Positions 11,647-23,229 of a DNA stretch of 64,000 nt are shown one piece after another. Numbering within the stretch: the first letter of the stretch is position 1; every line of letters starts with the position of its first letter. Source of the DNA: Armigeres subalbatus (lineage: Eukaryota; Arthropoda; Insecta; Diptera; Culicidae); contig NC_085139.1 in assembly GCF_024139115.2 (NCBI RefSeq), positions 8,589,533 to 8,653,532 on the forward strand, given 5' to 3'. Under the pieces are notes generated by a model, which was not told the origin of the DNA, did no database searches, and saw only the letters and a program-made list of their open reading frames with translations. The position numbers were made by a program, and so were the translations under genes.

Positions 11647-12400
11647 CTAGCTAAAGAAACCCAGCTTTACCCGGGTGTTACGAATGTCACAATAATGAAC
11701 TATTTGCAGCACCGCACTCTAGATCAATTTCCGTGCGTTTGTTGTGTTTTCCTCAACAGCTGATCCAAAACTGTATTCTATTGGTTTATGTACATTTCCC
11801 GGTTAAATTAATCGATCAGGGAAAAAATCTTGCAAATCGGTCATCCCGTTCGCGAGTTAAATCGTCAGGAAGGAAGTCTCAACTCATTTATATTATATAG
11901 ACTAGCGGAAAATACCCAGCTTTGCCCGGGTGTTGCAAATGTCACAGTGAACTATTTGCAGCACCGCACTCTAGATCAATTTCCGAGCATTTATTTTGTT
12001 TTCCCCAAACAGCTGGCCCAAAATTGTTAAATTAAATTCAGGAACTTTTAAATTCATTTAAATTCAGCAACTTTTTGTATCACACTCAACTCAATTCAAC
12101 GTATTCGGTAAATTTTACCGAAATCTCAACAGCAGAACTGTTCGGTAATTATTTTACAGATTTTCTGTAATTTTTTCCATTGTTCAACTGTCAAAATCAG
12201 TAAAATTATTTACCGAACAGTTCTGCTGTTGAGATTTCGGTAAAATTTTACCGAATTCGGCGATTTATTTTAAGTGTGTATATACAAACCTTGCGGATCC
12301 CAAATCGAATCGATTGGAGGGAAAATCTTGCAAATCGGTCAACCCATTCGCGAGTTAAATCGTCAGGAAGGAAATCTCAACTCATTTTTATTATATAGAT
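11647..12400. repeat. two-unit dispersed repeat
   Basis: Unit 1 (11,647-11,901) and unit 2 (11,902-12,400) both start CTAGC-AAA-ACCCAGCTTT-CCCGGGTGTT and end AACTCATTTxTATTATATAGA. Shared words include TATTTGCAGCACCGCACTC, ATCTTGCAAATCGGTCA and GAGTTAAATCGTCAGGAAGG. Unit 2 is longer because a fold-back MITE and an extra AAATTCAGCAACTTTT stretch interrupt it. This is a short non-autonomous element in a head-to-tail pair. Copy 2 lies at 38,748-39,463. Confidence 0.7.
12081..12278. mobile_element. fold-back MITE, TA-type
   Basis: The element starts CACACT and ends AGTGTG, with TAT on each flank. The arms are long inverted repeats: 12,100-12,160 pairs with 12,198-12,262 through words such as ATTCGGTAAAATTTTACCG and CTCAACAGCAGAACTG. 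Only about 40 bases of loop separate them, and there is no coding capacity. It is inserted in unit 2 of the dispersed repeat and is therefore younger. The TA/TAT flank suggests mobilisation by a Tc1/mariner-type transposase, which is an inference. Confidence 0.75.
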
Positions 12401-12401
12401 T

Positions 12402-12955
12402 TTCAATGGTTCAGAATTGGAAAAGTTTTTGATTTTGGTCAATAAAAAAAACCTTAATGCATGTCTAACAGTAGTAAGTAAAATTTCAAAATTCCACAAA
12501 TTAAATTGAATATTGAAAGATGCGTAATTATCTGTTACTTCGTGTTTTTGCCCGCATCCCTTTGAAGAGTGAAATATTTGTAGTTTAGTATTTTCCCACT
12601 GCTAACTAACTTAAGGTTATGATGGTGAATGACTAACTTTAAAATATTTATAATTTCCTACAGGGAAAATGAAAATTAAGCCCATAAGTTTTGAAATTTC
12701 CACAGCTCTTGAATTTTATCGCAAGGTTTTTTTCTTTGACATGTCCCGTTTTGCATGCGCGTTTGTCCCGTTTTTTCACCGAAATAAACTAGCCAGCCTA
12801 ATGTTGATAAAATCTTGATACAATATTTGAAAGATAACTGCTACTAGGAACAAATTTTATCAAAATAATTTATAAATATCAAATATATTAGAATTGTGTT
12901 CAGCTTTTGTCATGCTCTTCTAGTCAGGAACTAGTCGTCATGTAAATACGCAATG
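12402..12955. other. AT-rich spacer
   Basis: I see no gene. Two GTCCCGTTTT words near 12,745-12,775, and GCCAGCCTAA near 12,795, may belong to the right end of a decayed DNA transposon whose left end lies near 10,403. Confidence 0.3.
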
Positions 12956-12956
12956 G

Positions 12957-13200
12957 AAGTTTTCTTCAGCTGAAAGGACTCTGGGATGGCATGAAGCCTC
13001 AGCAGCATGCAGACGGATCATTCGAAGCAGTGAAACAGCAATCTCGTTTGAAGATAATCCTACTTTTCGACCCGACAAACTCCGTCCACATTAAAGGTGC
13101 GGAATCGGCTTGGACCGTGTGGGACAAATGGGAAACGGCGTTCGAAGACAAAGGACTGTCGCGGAAAATCAGTTTGCTTCACAAGCACAAGCGAATCTGG
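12957..13200 (+). pseudogene. Ty1/copia-type gag remnant (UBN2-like)
   Basis: The translation reads KFLQLKGLWDGM at the start and WDKWETAFEDKGLSRKISLL further on. This matches the general pattern of copia-family Gag (UBN2/Retrotran-gag): a tryptophan-rich start, a central segment on substrates lost or retained (VHIKGAESA), and the D(K/R)GLSRKISLL helix. Only about 80 residues remain. The frame then runs directly into reverse transcriptase sequence of a different element class at about 13,200, so this gag was truncated or interrupted there. Copy 2 lies at 39,972-40,222. Confidence 0.7.
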
Positions 13201-14640
13201 GATAGAACGGCTATGGATGAACCATGAACCAGGTACTATTGACAGCGACCTCCAAATGTACCCGGTGTCTGGTCAGTCTGGTGTACCACAGGGAAGCAAT
13301 CTTGGGCCGTTGCTTTTCTCCCTCTTCTTCAGCGATGTAGTCCTGTACATTGGTGAAGGCTACTGCATTTTATATGCTGACGACATGAAAATATATGTTG
13401 TAGTCGATCAACCATCGGATTGCATCAAGATGCAGGAACTCTTAGATCGGCTTCTCGTCTGGTGTCGAGCCAATCACATGACTATGAGCGTGCCAAAGTG
13501 TTCCATCATAAGTTTCCATCGCAAGAAGAGCCCGATCATACACAACTCCGTAATCGGTGATGATCCGCTAAACCGTGCTTTTTCTGTTCGAGATCTTGGA
13601 GTTGTTCTGGATGCTGAGCTGACGTTCAAAGAACACCAAGAAGAAGTAATCAAGCGAACTCGTCGTCAACTTGGGTTTGTGTCTAAAATCTAAAAAGAAT
13701 TTCGTGACCCATATACGTTGAAGTCATTATACGTTGCGTTGGTCCGTCCTATCCTGGAAACAGCTTCGTTGGTATGGGATCCGTATCAAGCAACATTGAT
13801 AGAAAGATTTGAATCGGTGCAACGAAAATGCATAAGATTCACCCAACGCTTTCTGCCCTGGGATGACCCATCGCACCTTCCATCGTATGCAGCTAGATGT
13901 CAACTGATTGGTATCGAAACTCTGATACACCGTAGGAGAAACGCGAAAGCGACTTTTGTTGCCAAAGTTTTGGTTGGAGAAGCGGATGCCACCAATATTT
14001 TGGCGCTAATGGACATCAATGTGCCTGCGTATACGTTCCGTTTTAGTGTCTTCTTCCGTTTGCCTCGACGACATCCCCGTAACGCTGGGTAGACACCTTT
14101 GCGTGGTGTGTTACGGTGTATTGTCAGCTACAGGCAAATCCTGACCCAACGAATACCTTACCCAATATCCAACTCCGTGGTACTTATGAGGGTGTCGCTG
14201 AGTCGGGGACCTCTCGTTAAGTAAGTACTACATCAACACTTCCTTCCTCTCCCAAGTTACGGTGAAGATGGACGTGGCCAGGAGTAGTAATCCTCATGCT
14301 TTTGTGATTTTTATCCTAGATTGAAATCGAGGACCACACCCACCTTGATTTCTGATAGCAATCTGAATAAGGATTTCAAAAGAAAAACATGAGTATCACT
14401 AGTGTCCAATCTACGACGTACACCGTAACTATGCTATGCTTCTTCAGTTTGCCTCGACGACACCATGACTACGACCTGAATGAACCAATTCGATCAATGA
14501 TGATCGTATTCAACGAGACGTATTCGAATTTTGACTTCGACTGACAAAGTGATCGTAGAATTTAGGTTTTTAGAGTTAAGATTCATTAAGACAAACATAC
14601 AATGTCGGATGATCATTATAACAACAATAAACAATAAACA
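13200..14640 (+). pseudogene. CR1/Jockey-like LINE reverse transcriptase, 5'-truncated
   Basis: The reading frame carries reverse transcriptase motifs: GVPQGSNLGPLLF at about 13,281-13,319, the catalytic YADD at about 13,372-13,384, then VRDLGVVLDAELTF and, after a single in-frame TAA at 13,691-13,693, VALVRPILETASLVWDP. The C-terminal NEPI...FN tail characteristic of this LINE group appears at about 14,480-14,520. The RT fingers, the endonuclease and any ORF1 are missing. A 373-base insertion at 14,074 splits the C-terminal region. The 3' end is marked by AACAATAAACAATAAACAAA near 14,625-14,641. The GVPQGSxLGPLLF form points to the CR1/L2 side of the Jockey superfamily. Copy 2 spans 40,223-41,590 and is more frameshifted. 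Confidence 0.75.
14074..14446. mobile_element. 373-bp insertion in the LINE with 16-bp flanking repeat
   Basis: GTTTGCCTCGACGACA occurs at 14,058-14,073 and again at 14,447-14,462, the second time followed by the proper continuation of the reverse transcriptase C-terminus. The intervening 373 bases are therefore an insertion with a long target duplication, as produced by non-LTR retrotransposition. Its content is non-coding and resembles no family I can name. The same structure is present at 41,051-41,402 in copy 2. Confidence 0.65.
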
Positions 14641-14959
14641 AAGTTGTAAATGACTTACTGTTAAGAAAATTATTTTGAGCTTTCTAGTGGAATATCTTCA
14701 CTTGTCATAAGACGAGTTTGTATTATACCATTCAATTCCACCACTTTATTGTACCTTGACAGATACGTATTTCGACCTCAACAATAAGGTCGTCTTCAGT
14801 GTCTCGTACTTGACTCGACTTTCAAGTCGGAAAAATTAGGGAAACGACAGTTTTCTATTGCTGAAAATGTGACTTATCTGTGATATAAGATAAGACAAAC
14901 ACATTGTTTTAGATCTAAGTGGTACCCGATGCATCAGATTTGATATCAAAATTGCACTT

Positions 14960-15480
14960 ACTACTTGGGCTTCTTCAACTGTGACAAATCTGAATATTGA
15001 CCATTGCTTTCCTTCAGGGTGCGGCCTAAAACCAGTATCCCCATTGCTAAGACTTTCGACAAATTTGTGTCAGCTTCAACTATTGCATTGCGTTGGGGAG
15101 GACTTATTAATACTGATGTTCTCTAGCCGTTTCCAAAGTGTCTTAAATGTCTTTGCGGGAAGATCAGTTTTGATTCTAAAAGTGGGGAAATCTTGTTTCG
15201 ATTTTCGTACTAAAAAAACTTTCTTTCGTAGGCTTTTAAACAATATGTGATCACTTTCATTTCGTGTGACTTTCCATTGTTTAAATGACATATGTGACCA
15301 ACAATGGTTCTTACTTTTCTTAGATGTTGTTCGGAATGGTACGTCCTGGTCGTGAAGATTACTATTATAACAAATGATGGAACTGAAAATATCGAGGAGC
15401 ATGTCTGGGTCGGTAATAGAGTAGAAACTCTCTCAGTCTATTGTGTCTAATGAATTAGAAAGCCCAGCTATACATTGACT
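14960..15480 (-). pseudogene. antisense LINE fragment (endonuclease-RT linker)
   Basis: The minus-strand translation over 15,402-15,076 includes a stretch of the form LHDQDVPFRTTSKKSK...HCWSH followed by TRNESD and then RKSKQDFPTFRIKTDLPAKTFKTLW. That order (VPxRTxSKKxK, then a helix rich in basic residues, then an LPxKxxW segment) is typical of the linker between endonuclease and reverse transcriptase in CR1/Jockey-type ORF2. Neither catalytic domain is present. Copy 2 lies at about 41,885-42,330. Confidence 0.5.
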
Positions 15481-15489
15481 CGACCATAG

Positions 15490-17280
15490 TTCCGAATTTA
15501 AAAGCGCAAGTAATAATGCCAACGGTAACATGAATTAATCATAAAAAAAACTTTAAAATTGAACCATTTCATAGGCGTATAGCTGATAGTTGGCTATAAA
15601 CACAAATATTCGCATTCTGTCATTATTTTATTCTATGGAAGATCCATAAAGTACGTCACGCAAAAATTGTTGAATTTCAAACCCCCACTCCTCCTTCATA
15701 GTCACACTACTTGTAATAAACCTCTACAATTTTTGTATGAAGTGGTCAGGCACTGAGTAGCTTATACGAGCTCTACTCGCGCTCATTACAAAATCAAACA
15801 ACACTAAGTCTGCATCCTCCTCCTCCTTAGCCGTGCGGTAAGACGCGCTTCGATTAATATTTTGGCGGCTCTACGTTGTGGTTTTTATAAAGTTTACTTC
15901 TTCACAGATTCATTCATTTGATTGGTACTGAGAATGGTCATTGCGTTCGAAGAGAAAATGATTGGTCTTGATTATATTGACTTTTGGCGCTAAAAATGTC
16001 CCTGAGTTCCAAGTCGGGGTCAGATCTAGATGAGTAATTGTCTAAAACATTACATAAGTTTTCAGTTTTACTGTAATTTTTAGTATACGAAATCAAAATC
16101 AATAGTACTCACTGATTTATATTCGATCGGAAAACGTCTGGGTTCAGCCGAATATGAATGTACAGTCAGTCTTAGCTAAGCTAACCCGACTATAGTGAAG
16201 TAACAAATTTATATCAGGCCATGTTGTTTGGTAATATGCATTTTTGTAATTTAAAAAAAAAATATTTTAATCATTACTGGAGACTTGCTAGTTAAGAGAT
16301 TCTTCCATTGGAAGTTTCTCCGAATTTCCAATGAAAATTCTTTCTAATTTCCATGTGAAATTATTCCGAAAACTTAAATTTATGCAATGAGTGTATAGCT
16401 TCTGCATGAAGTATTTTACGCATTTTACAGTGATATGGAAAGTCATTTTACAACATAAGAATAGTTTGTAGAATAATTTGCAAACGTATAGATTAGATAC
16501 TTCGTTAGGATACGGTAGAGGTGGAAAATGTTTATAGTAGTTGATTTCTAAAGGGAGCGGAGGGCAATTTTCGGATATGAGTGAAACAGTGAAGAAAGCG
16601 AAACAGAACTGCGCAATCACAAACCTATCGACTAGATATTGCGATTAGCTTAAAACAGTACACGTCGGTAGTAACGCTTTTCGCACGGATCCTTAATTTC
16701 GGAACACCTTCCTTTTGTCAGCAAAGAGAGATTAGTTTTCACGCTGGTACCATCTGGTACTCTTCCATAGATTGGCAGAAGGAAAATCATTCTTTTTATA
16801 TTGTCACCAGAAATTGCTCTCCGCTCAATTTAAAAATATTTCTATAATAATTGTTTTCGCCTGTCATATTCAAACAGAACTATCTTTATTCTACCATAAA
16901 AATGTTCATCTGAATTTGAAGAATGGCGTTATTGTATACACATATATAATAGCCATCTCATAATATTTGTAACATATAAAATCAAACACATTGTTGCCTT
17001 TGTCATCTGCGGAAAGCAACAAGGATTAAACCCCTTTTTGTTGATAACATTAAAATTGAAATAGATTATATTTTTTCTTTTTAATAGAAGTTGATTCAAG
17101 TTACACAATCTCAAATATCTTTTTTTCATTGTATACAGCAATGCTAAACACTGCACAAAAGGTTTAAGTTCAAAATTACTAGGAATTGAGATAAGCAAAA
17201 TATTTATTTTTTCCTTCATTGAAAAAGCCTTTCGTATTCCGCTAAATCTTATTTCAAGCAGACCAAACAAAAATGAATCG
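15490..17280. other. AT-rich stretch, only repeat fragments
   Basis: No gene is supported. Fragments seen are GGAAGATCCATAAAGTACGTCACGC near 15,638 (related to a common mosquito MITE end) and a piece of the family-A SINE head (CTCCTTAGCCGTGCGGTAAGACGCG) near 15,823-15,847. Open frames of 110 and 176 residues on the minus strand at 16,288-16,620 and 16,929-17,459 show no motif and break differently in copy 2. Confidence 0.4.
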
Positions 17281-17289
17281 TCAGCGCAA

Positions 17290-18660
17290 AACAACGTTGT
17301 AAAAATGAGCATTTTCCTCATCCACCAACTCCATAATCCATCAACACATGATCCTATAGCAAAGATCAAAAAAATACAGACCAGACCAGAACAGAGACAA
17401 CGTATAAATTTGTCGCCACGCAAAAGGTGTCTGTCTCGTGAAGACAAAAACAAACACACCCAAGCCGATCGCTCACGCAGAGTCAGAGGTGGAAAACCTC
17501 CTCAATTGCCAAACATTCGTTTGATTCCATATTTCTTCATTTTGGGATTTTGGTTGGGGATGACACTAAACTGCGGCGGCCGTCTACGGTTTCGTCGCCC
17601 GTCAACGATCGTCATCACGCGCTCGATCATCCACCGTGCCAGACACTTTGTCCACTCGCATACACCGTGCTTTTGAACTGACTAGCGCGAAAAAAAAATG
17701 CACACGGGACCACTTTACCGTAAAATTTCCACTTTCTTCGATTTTTTCTTCGTTTTATTTTCGCTTCACCGAGGATTTCTGCAATCCTCCCATCCAGGTT
17801 GATGTTTTCTTCTGAAAATTTTTACATTTTTTTGAATTTTGTTTCTACTTTATACACTCGTTTTCTATCGTGGTTGTCGCGTTTGTTTGCTGAATTAATG
17901 AAGGATTTCTTGTATAAGCGCAGATAACGCAAAAATGCACAAGCATCGAAAATATAACACTGATGAAATTATTCTTCTACACTGCCGACGATCGCGCATG
18001 CAATAAAAAATGGATCAACTCTTTCCATTCGAGCTGTGATAGGCCTGGACCGGTTATGCTAATTTCGCAGCGGAAAATTAGAATTCAAACAGCAACGGGG
18101 CAAGCAGTTCTAAGCGATCGCGATCGCGGCTCGTCGGAAACTGCTACGCACCCTTGGTCCTACACTGAACTGCACTCTCATATTGGCCGCGCCAAACGAA
18201 AGGAAAAATCGCCAACACCCCGACACAGCGAAAACGCCATCACCATCACTCCCTTATACGATCGCCAGCGATTACGCACTTCTTGCCGACTAGATTTTCC
18301 TCCCGGTCGGTCGTTGCCGATCACGACAGCGCACGAGCAAACAAGTGGAAATTCGCTCGTCTTAAACTTTGCGGACACAAACACACTGGCGCACGCGGCT
18401 GGCTAAGAACGAAACGCGAACCGCACACAAACGGGCGGTGGGTGGTGGTTGCCACTGGGATATCACTTTTCCGGGGTTACAAAACGCGTCCGTACGCCGA
18501 AACTGCTCTCGATCGACTGCAACACGGTGGCTGCTCCTTCTGTGATCGATCACGATCGTGTGCGGTTTCGTGAAAACCGAGTGAACGTGAGTGAACTTTG
18601 TGAGCCGGTAGTTAGTGGTGGCATTTTGTGATCATAGCGATGTTCAAGTTGTTTAATCGC
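17290..18660. promoter_or_regulatory. GC-rich block, possible host 5' exon/promoter region
   Basis: About 1.3 kb is much richer in G, C and CpG than its surroundings, with words such as GCGATCGCGATCGCGG (around 18,115) and GATCGATCACGATCGTG (around 18,545). I see no transposon motif and no inverted or terminal repeat. Read on the minus strand it resembles a dipteran 5' untranslated region, with repeated CAGTGTG/GTGTGTTTGTG and TCAGT-like words, but I find no convincing protein. Several overlapping open frames of 60-147 residues on both strands are what GC-rich noise would give. The block recurs at 44,090-45,430. Confidence 0.3.
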
Positions 18661-18669
18661 CATTAGAAG

Positions 18670-19690
18670 ACCAGGCGTCTCCATGGATAATACGTATTGG
18701 TGGGTTCTAAATACAAGAGATTGCTTCCATTGCACGATGGGTTACGCCAGGAAATTAGAAAGAAAAACATATTTTCACATTGAAGATGATATTTGAGCAA
18801 TAAAGTGTCTCCAGCAAAGTCAAAGCTTATTGTTTAAGCTTTATTTTGATGTTTGTTGAAATAGAGTTCAATTCAACTTCTGTATTGTTAATTTTAGCAT
18901 TGTGCGATGTTCTAGAAAGTTGTTCCTTATTTAATTTTGAGGCACTTTACTTAAGAAACCGTTGTTTGTATCGTTTGTTATGATGCTTTCAAGTAATAAT
19001 GTTAGGGTGACCCAAAAAAATCAATATTTTGATTGTGCGTGCGCCGCTACTGCCGATATGTCCGCATCCGTGTGCCGAGTGCTTCGAGAGATTCACGGGG
19101 GAATTGCTGGCGCAATTCGTGAGAAAGTTTCTGAAAAGGTTTGCCTGGAAAAGTTCCGGAAGAATTGTTAGGGGGATGAGTTTCCCAGGGGATTCTTGGT
19201 GAAATTATTGAAGAAAGGCTTAAATGAGAATCTGGAGTTTGGGGTTTGAGTAAGTTACCTTCAGCGAGTGTTTATAGATTCACACCTCAGCGTGACGATC
19301 GGTGAGCAGCAAGCCATGCAGGACATCTTATTTAGTTCCGGCTGTTTGGGGTCCCACGTGGAGCGATTCCTGAAAAATTTTCCGATCAAGGATTTTCTGA
19401 CTGAGTATTCTGAGGAATTACTGGGACAATTTCCTGATAAGATCCTGAAATAATTCTTGTAATAAACTCCTTTGACGTCCTCACGTCTGTGGAGTGGAGG
19501 TCCTGACGTCCTTAACTAGCTCACCTTATAGTTCTCTCAGGCTCGACTAACTTCCTGCTTAAGGAAGATACGCAACCTCCCAGGTAGACGAAACAACGAC
19601 GAATAGCTTCAGAAATAGCACAGGGATAGCTTCCGTAATTGAAAAGACAGACAGGTACATTCTATTTCATTTTGTTTTTATTTAAAGTTA
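18670..19690. other. mixed stretch, no supported gene
   Basis: It holds AT-rich sequence, then GGGGAATTGCTGG/ATTCTTGGTGAAATT-type degenerate repeat words (about 19,085-19,455), then a GC-rich transition containing a short tandem GACGTCCTCACGTC/GACGTCC motif near 19,475-19,520. I see no recognisable coding sequence. Confidence 0.35.
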
Positions 19691-19699
19691 AATCGTGGG

Positions 19700-20720
19700 T
19701 TAGAGTTAAATGTTAGTGACTTTGCGGCCGATCGGTGTAGGTGGGGCCCATGGGTGGCATGTCGTTCAAACATACCTTTTCCGGGGTGGGAGGAAGGGGG
19801 TGGTCACTACCGGAGTCTTAGCGAGGGTTCTGTGGCAGAAACGGGACAATGCTAAAGCGTTCGTTCGGTATCGTCGGAGTTCTTGGAGCTGGACCCTTTG
19901 GATCGATGCTCATGGAGGACCGGAGAAGCCTCTCCATTCAGAAGGTCATGGAGCGAAGAAAGGCGATCTACGTCACCCGGATGGCGACACTGGGCTGGTA
20001 CTAGGGCCTTCGGGTGGCCCTCGCTTGAGGGTCTTTCCTTCTACGAGTCGGCGAGAACTAGCCTAGCCACCGCGCTGGATGGATGTTTCGATGGTGACTG
20101 ATATTCCGGCTTGGGCGTGTCGAGCCTGCTCCAACACCCTTCGGTCGATCGGGACGATGACGAGCGATTCTCGGCGCACAGAGCAGTCTATAGTGGGACC
20201 GGTTTGTTCACAGCTGGCGTCGCCTGGCTAAAAACCTCGTGTTGGCTGATGACTGGTTGGCTGATGACTTCACTTTGAGGTTACCTGTGGCGCTACTTTG
20301 CTTTTCGGCGGCTTGTTGACCAAAAGGAATCCACGAGTTGGCGTGTGGCTTCCTTTGCTGCTAAGGGGATCGTTTTTGGCTCTTTTGCACTCCTGCTGGG
20401 GCGGTACACGCTTCTTGCTACCAGCGACTTGTTGGCGCAGGACCGACTGGCGGGAAAGGTTGCGGTCTTCCACAGCTTCACTACTAGCCAAGCGGGCTCA
20501 AAATCCTCAAAACTTTGCTGTTTTACACCGCGTGCCTGGTGACCTCTGTTTCGGCCCTTGACAATCGGCTGGCCTAGCGTCGACTACCTCGCTGCTTCAT
20601 TGTTTTTTTCTTTTCAACCTTTCTACCCCATCCCGTTGCTCCATACGTTTTTATCTCCTTCGGTTGTCAATTCGCTCCGGATGTAATTCTTTTTCGCCGT
20701 CGCCGCATTGGAGATGTGAA
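19700..20720. other. second GC-rich block of unknown nature
   Basis: This roughly 1 kb block is GC-rich and partly coding-like on either strand. On the minus strand a peptide containing AAKEATRQLVDSFW recurs in both copies (copy 2 at 46,440-47,440). On the plus strand a stretch reading GSMLMEDRRSLSIQKVMERR is also present. Frequent indels prevent choosing a strand or frame. It might be a damaged exon or an unrecognised element ORF; I do not assign a function. Confidence 0.3.
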
Positions 20721-20729
20721 CCAGTGGCG

Positions 20730-23180
20730 TTAGTCGTATACTCGGTCAAGCCGGAATAGCCACGTAGCTATTTTAGTTATGTGCCTATTCGCTAACTTAG
20801 GTGCTTCATGCAAAGCCTCACAATATTTTGTTTTTAGTGTTTGGTTAATAAGACGTACCGTGTAGTGCATTCTGACGGATAATCCTTGAAAATTGTTATG
20901 GTCGGTAACATTCTCTGGGAAGTTTCCGGAGGAAATCCCGAAGGTGTTCCTATCATTTCCAGGAGGTCATGATGGCTGTATGATGCCACAGACTGGATCC
21001 TTGGGGACACTCCGGCGTGGCACTCCCAAGCAGCAGTTAGATAGTTAGTCTTTCCATCCAAAGTCTCAAGATTAATGGGCATCAGCCTATCCTAAACCGG
21101 AAACTCATCAAGTTCCTCGGAGTGTCCATCGATCGATGATTGACCTTCGTCCCTCATTTTCAAGCGATCAAAGCTGGCTCAGATCGAGGCTTAACCTTGT
21201 GAACCCCTTACCAAGACCGCATAGAACAAATATCAGGGCCACTCGGTATCGTGGCGGACAATCGTTGATTGACAGCAGACTGCTATACGAACTGGAGCTG
21301 ACTTGTGAAATTAAGTTATGGATTGGGAATCTGTAAAATAGCTTAGATGTCGGTTTTATTATCCCTTATGGCGCCGGCCTTGAGTAGACCTAGTGATCCA
21401 GCTGATTCTGCTTATATCATGGGTCACATAAGCGTAAAATTTGCTTTCTTATCGAAGACTTTCTCATTCGATAGCCTTGAAGTGGAGAACATTTTATGCA
21501 GGGGTTTCTCTATCCATTTCAGACAATAAACACAACTTTAGAAATTGTTTGCATTCGAAGTGTTGATAATTTGTATTGTTTGATCATTTTGGTAATTGCG
21601 TTGAAAATTTTAAACATATGAGATGTAAACAAATGCAAATGTATATCTTTGCGGCCGTGCCCTCATTCTTATTCCAATAAACCGGGTTAGTTACCTAATT
21701 AATACCGAATATTTTAAGGCTCAACATATGATACCATTTAACATAACAATGAGATTCAGCACTTAGGAAACCAAGCGTGAATTTGAAGCTAATATAACTC
21801 ATATAACAGCACCTACGAATCACAAAACAAACACTTAACTTAAGGTTCTATCCCTGCCGGTGAAACAGGATTCAACGTGATCTGACTTAGCGTTTCTTCA
21901 ACGTTTACTGATATATTTTTGTTAAAAGTCGACGTGCAAAATACAAATTACGTCGCACAATATGTTCTGATGATGATGTCTTCTCTACGCTTGTGACAGA
22001 TCTAGCTAAAGTTGCGTGTAGTGATGGCTATATTGTCCTCTTTCTTTTAAAATTCCTCTATGGCATCCGAGTTCCTTGATATTAATAAGTTTGGGTGCGC
22101 ACAATCACAGTTACTCACTTTTTAAGTTGTGTTATTATTTCGATTTAAATACTCGTAAAACAGCTACTGTAAGGTTTCAAATATGGTTCACTACTGTTTA
22201 TACCAACGGAAGTGGTGCCTGTCGAATAGTGTCGTTTAATGGTGCATGTGGTGTAAAACTCTACTAGCTGCTTCCAAAGATGTAATTATGAAGGCATCTG
22301 ATAGTCCTGATATTATTTTCGGTGTGGTTAGGTAAGATCGTGGGTTTTGCTTTGGCCTGAGCTCACCGACAAAGGGTGTGTCATTCGAAGGTTCTCAGTT
22401 CTATCTAAGTAATTGAGATTCCAAATATGCAAAAAGATTCAAAACAACAAGAGGATAAGTCCAACTATGATGTATTTATGTGTGTCAATGACACTCGAAA
22501 AAGTCTTTCTCAATTTTTTAAAAGAATACCCAGTCACATTTTACTCCCATTAGGATACTTTCAATTAGACTATGAATACTTGGGTTAAAACGAAAAGCGA
22601 AATAAAATATGAGATGAGATTGCCTACTACAAAAACCATTGACATATTATCACAATTGAAAGCTACGAATTCGCTGAGTTGACAGAATAAAGTTAGCCCA
22701 AATAAAAAAAGTCGATGAGCTATTTGCTACGCCCAACGTGCGAATATTAACTGCATTCCAGAGCCCAAACTAACTATCATTTGACTGAATTTAAAAATAT
22801 TCCACGAATTTCTAATGCAAAACGGGCAACTTCACTACCTTAGACTGACTTGGTCTGAATGAGTTTGTCGGGGAGAAAGTACAGTAAAACGCTGTTATTT
22901 TCTGAATATTGACATTTTATCTGGTGCAGTGGCTTGCAGTGGTTTTGTTTTTCATCGATTTCTTGATGTATGTAAGTAAGATGTATGTAAGAAATATTAA
23001 ATTCATTCTCCTCCTACTTTAAACACATGAGAGGAAATGTTGGCGTGATCTCCATCTCACTGAACATATATTCATTTCATCAAGAAACAAAAAGAAATAC
23101 GTGCTCACTGCTCATACTACTGGAAAAAATACAAGAATAAGAATAAGATCAAGTTCCTTTTAATTGCTTAGTTTTGATTA
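20730..23180. other. AT-rich stretch without recognised features
   Basis: I find no gene, tandem array or clear inverted repeat. Short open frames are not conserved in length between the two copies of this block, which argues against real coding. Confidence 0.4.
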
Positions 23181-23229
23181 GGTGAACATCAGAACCATCA
23201 GATGGAAATCCAGGAGCAGTTCCCCTACC

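Noticed and set aside
16929..17459. 176-residue minus-strand gene
   Set aside because: No recognisable domain, and the frame is broken in the second reading.
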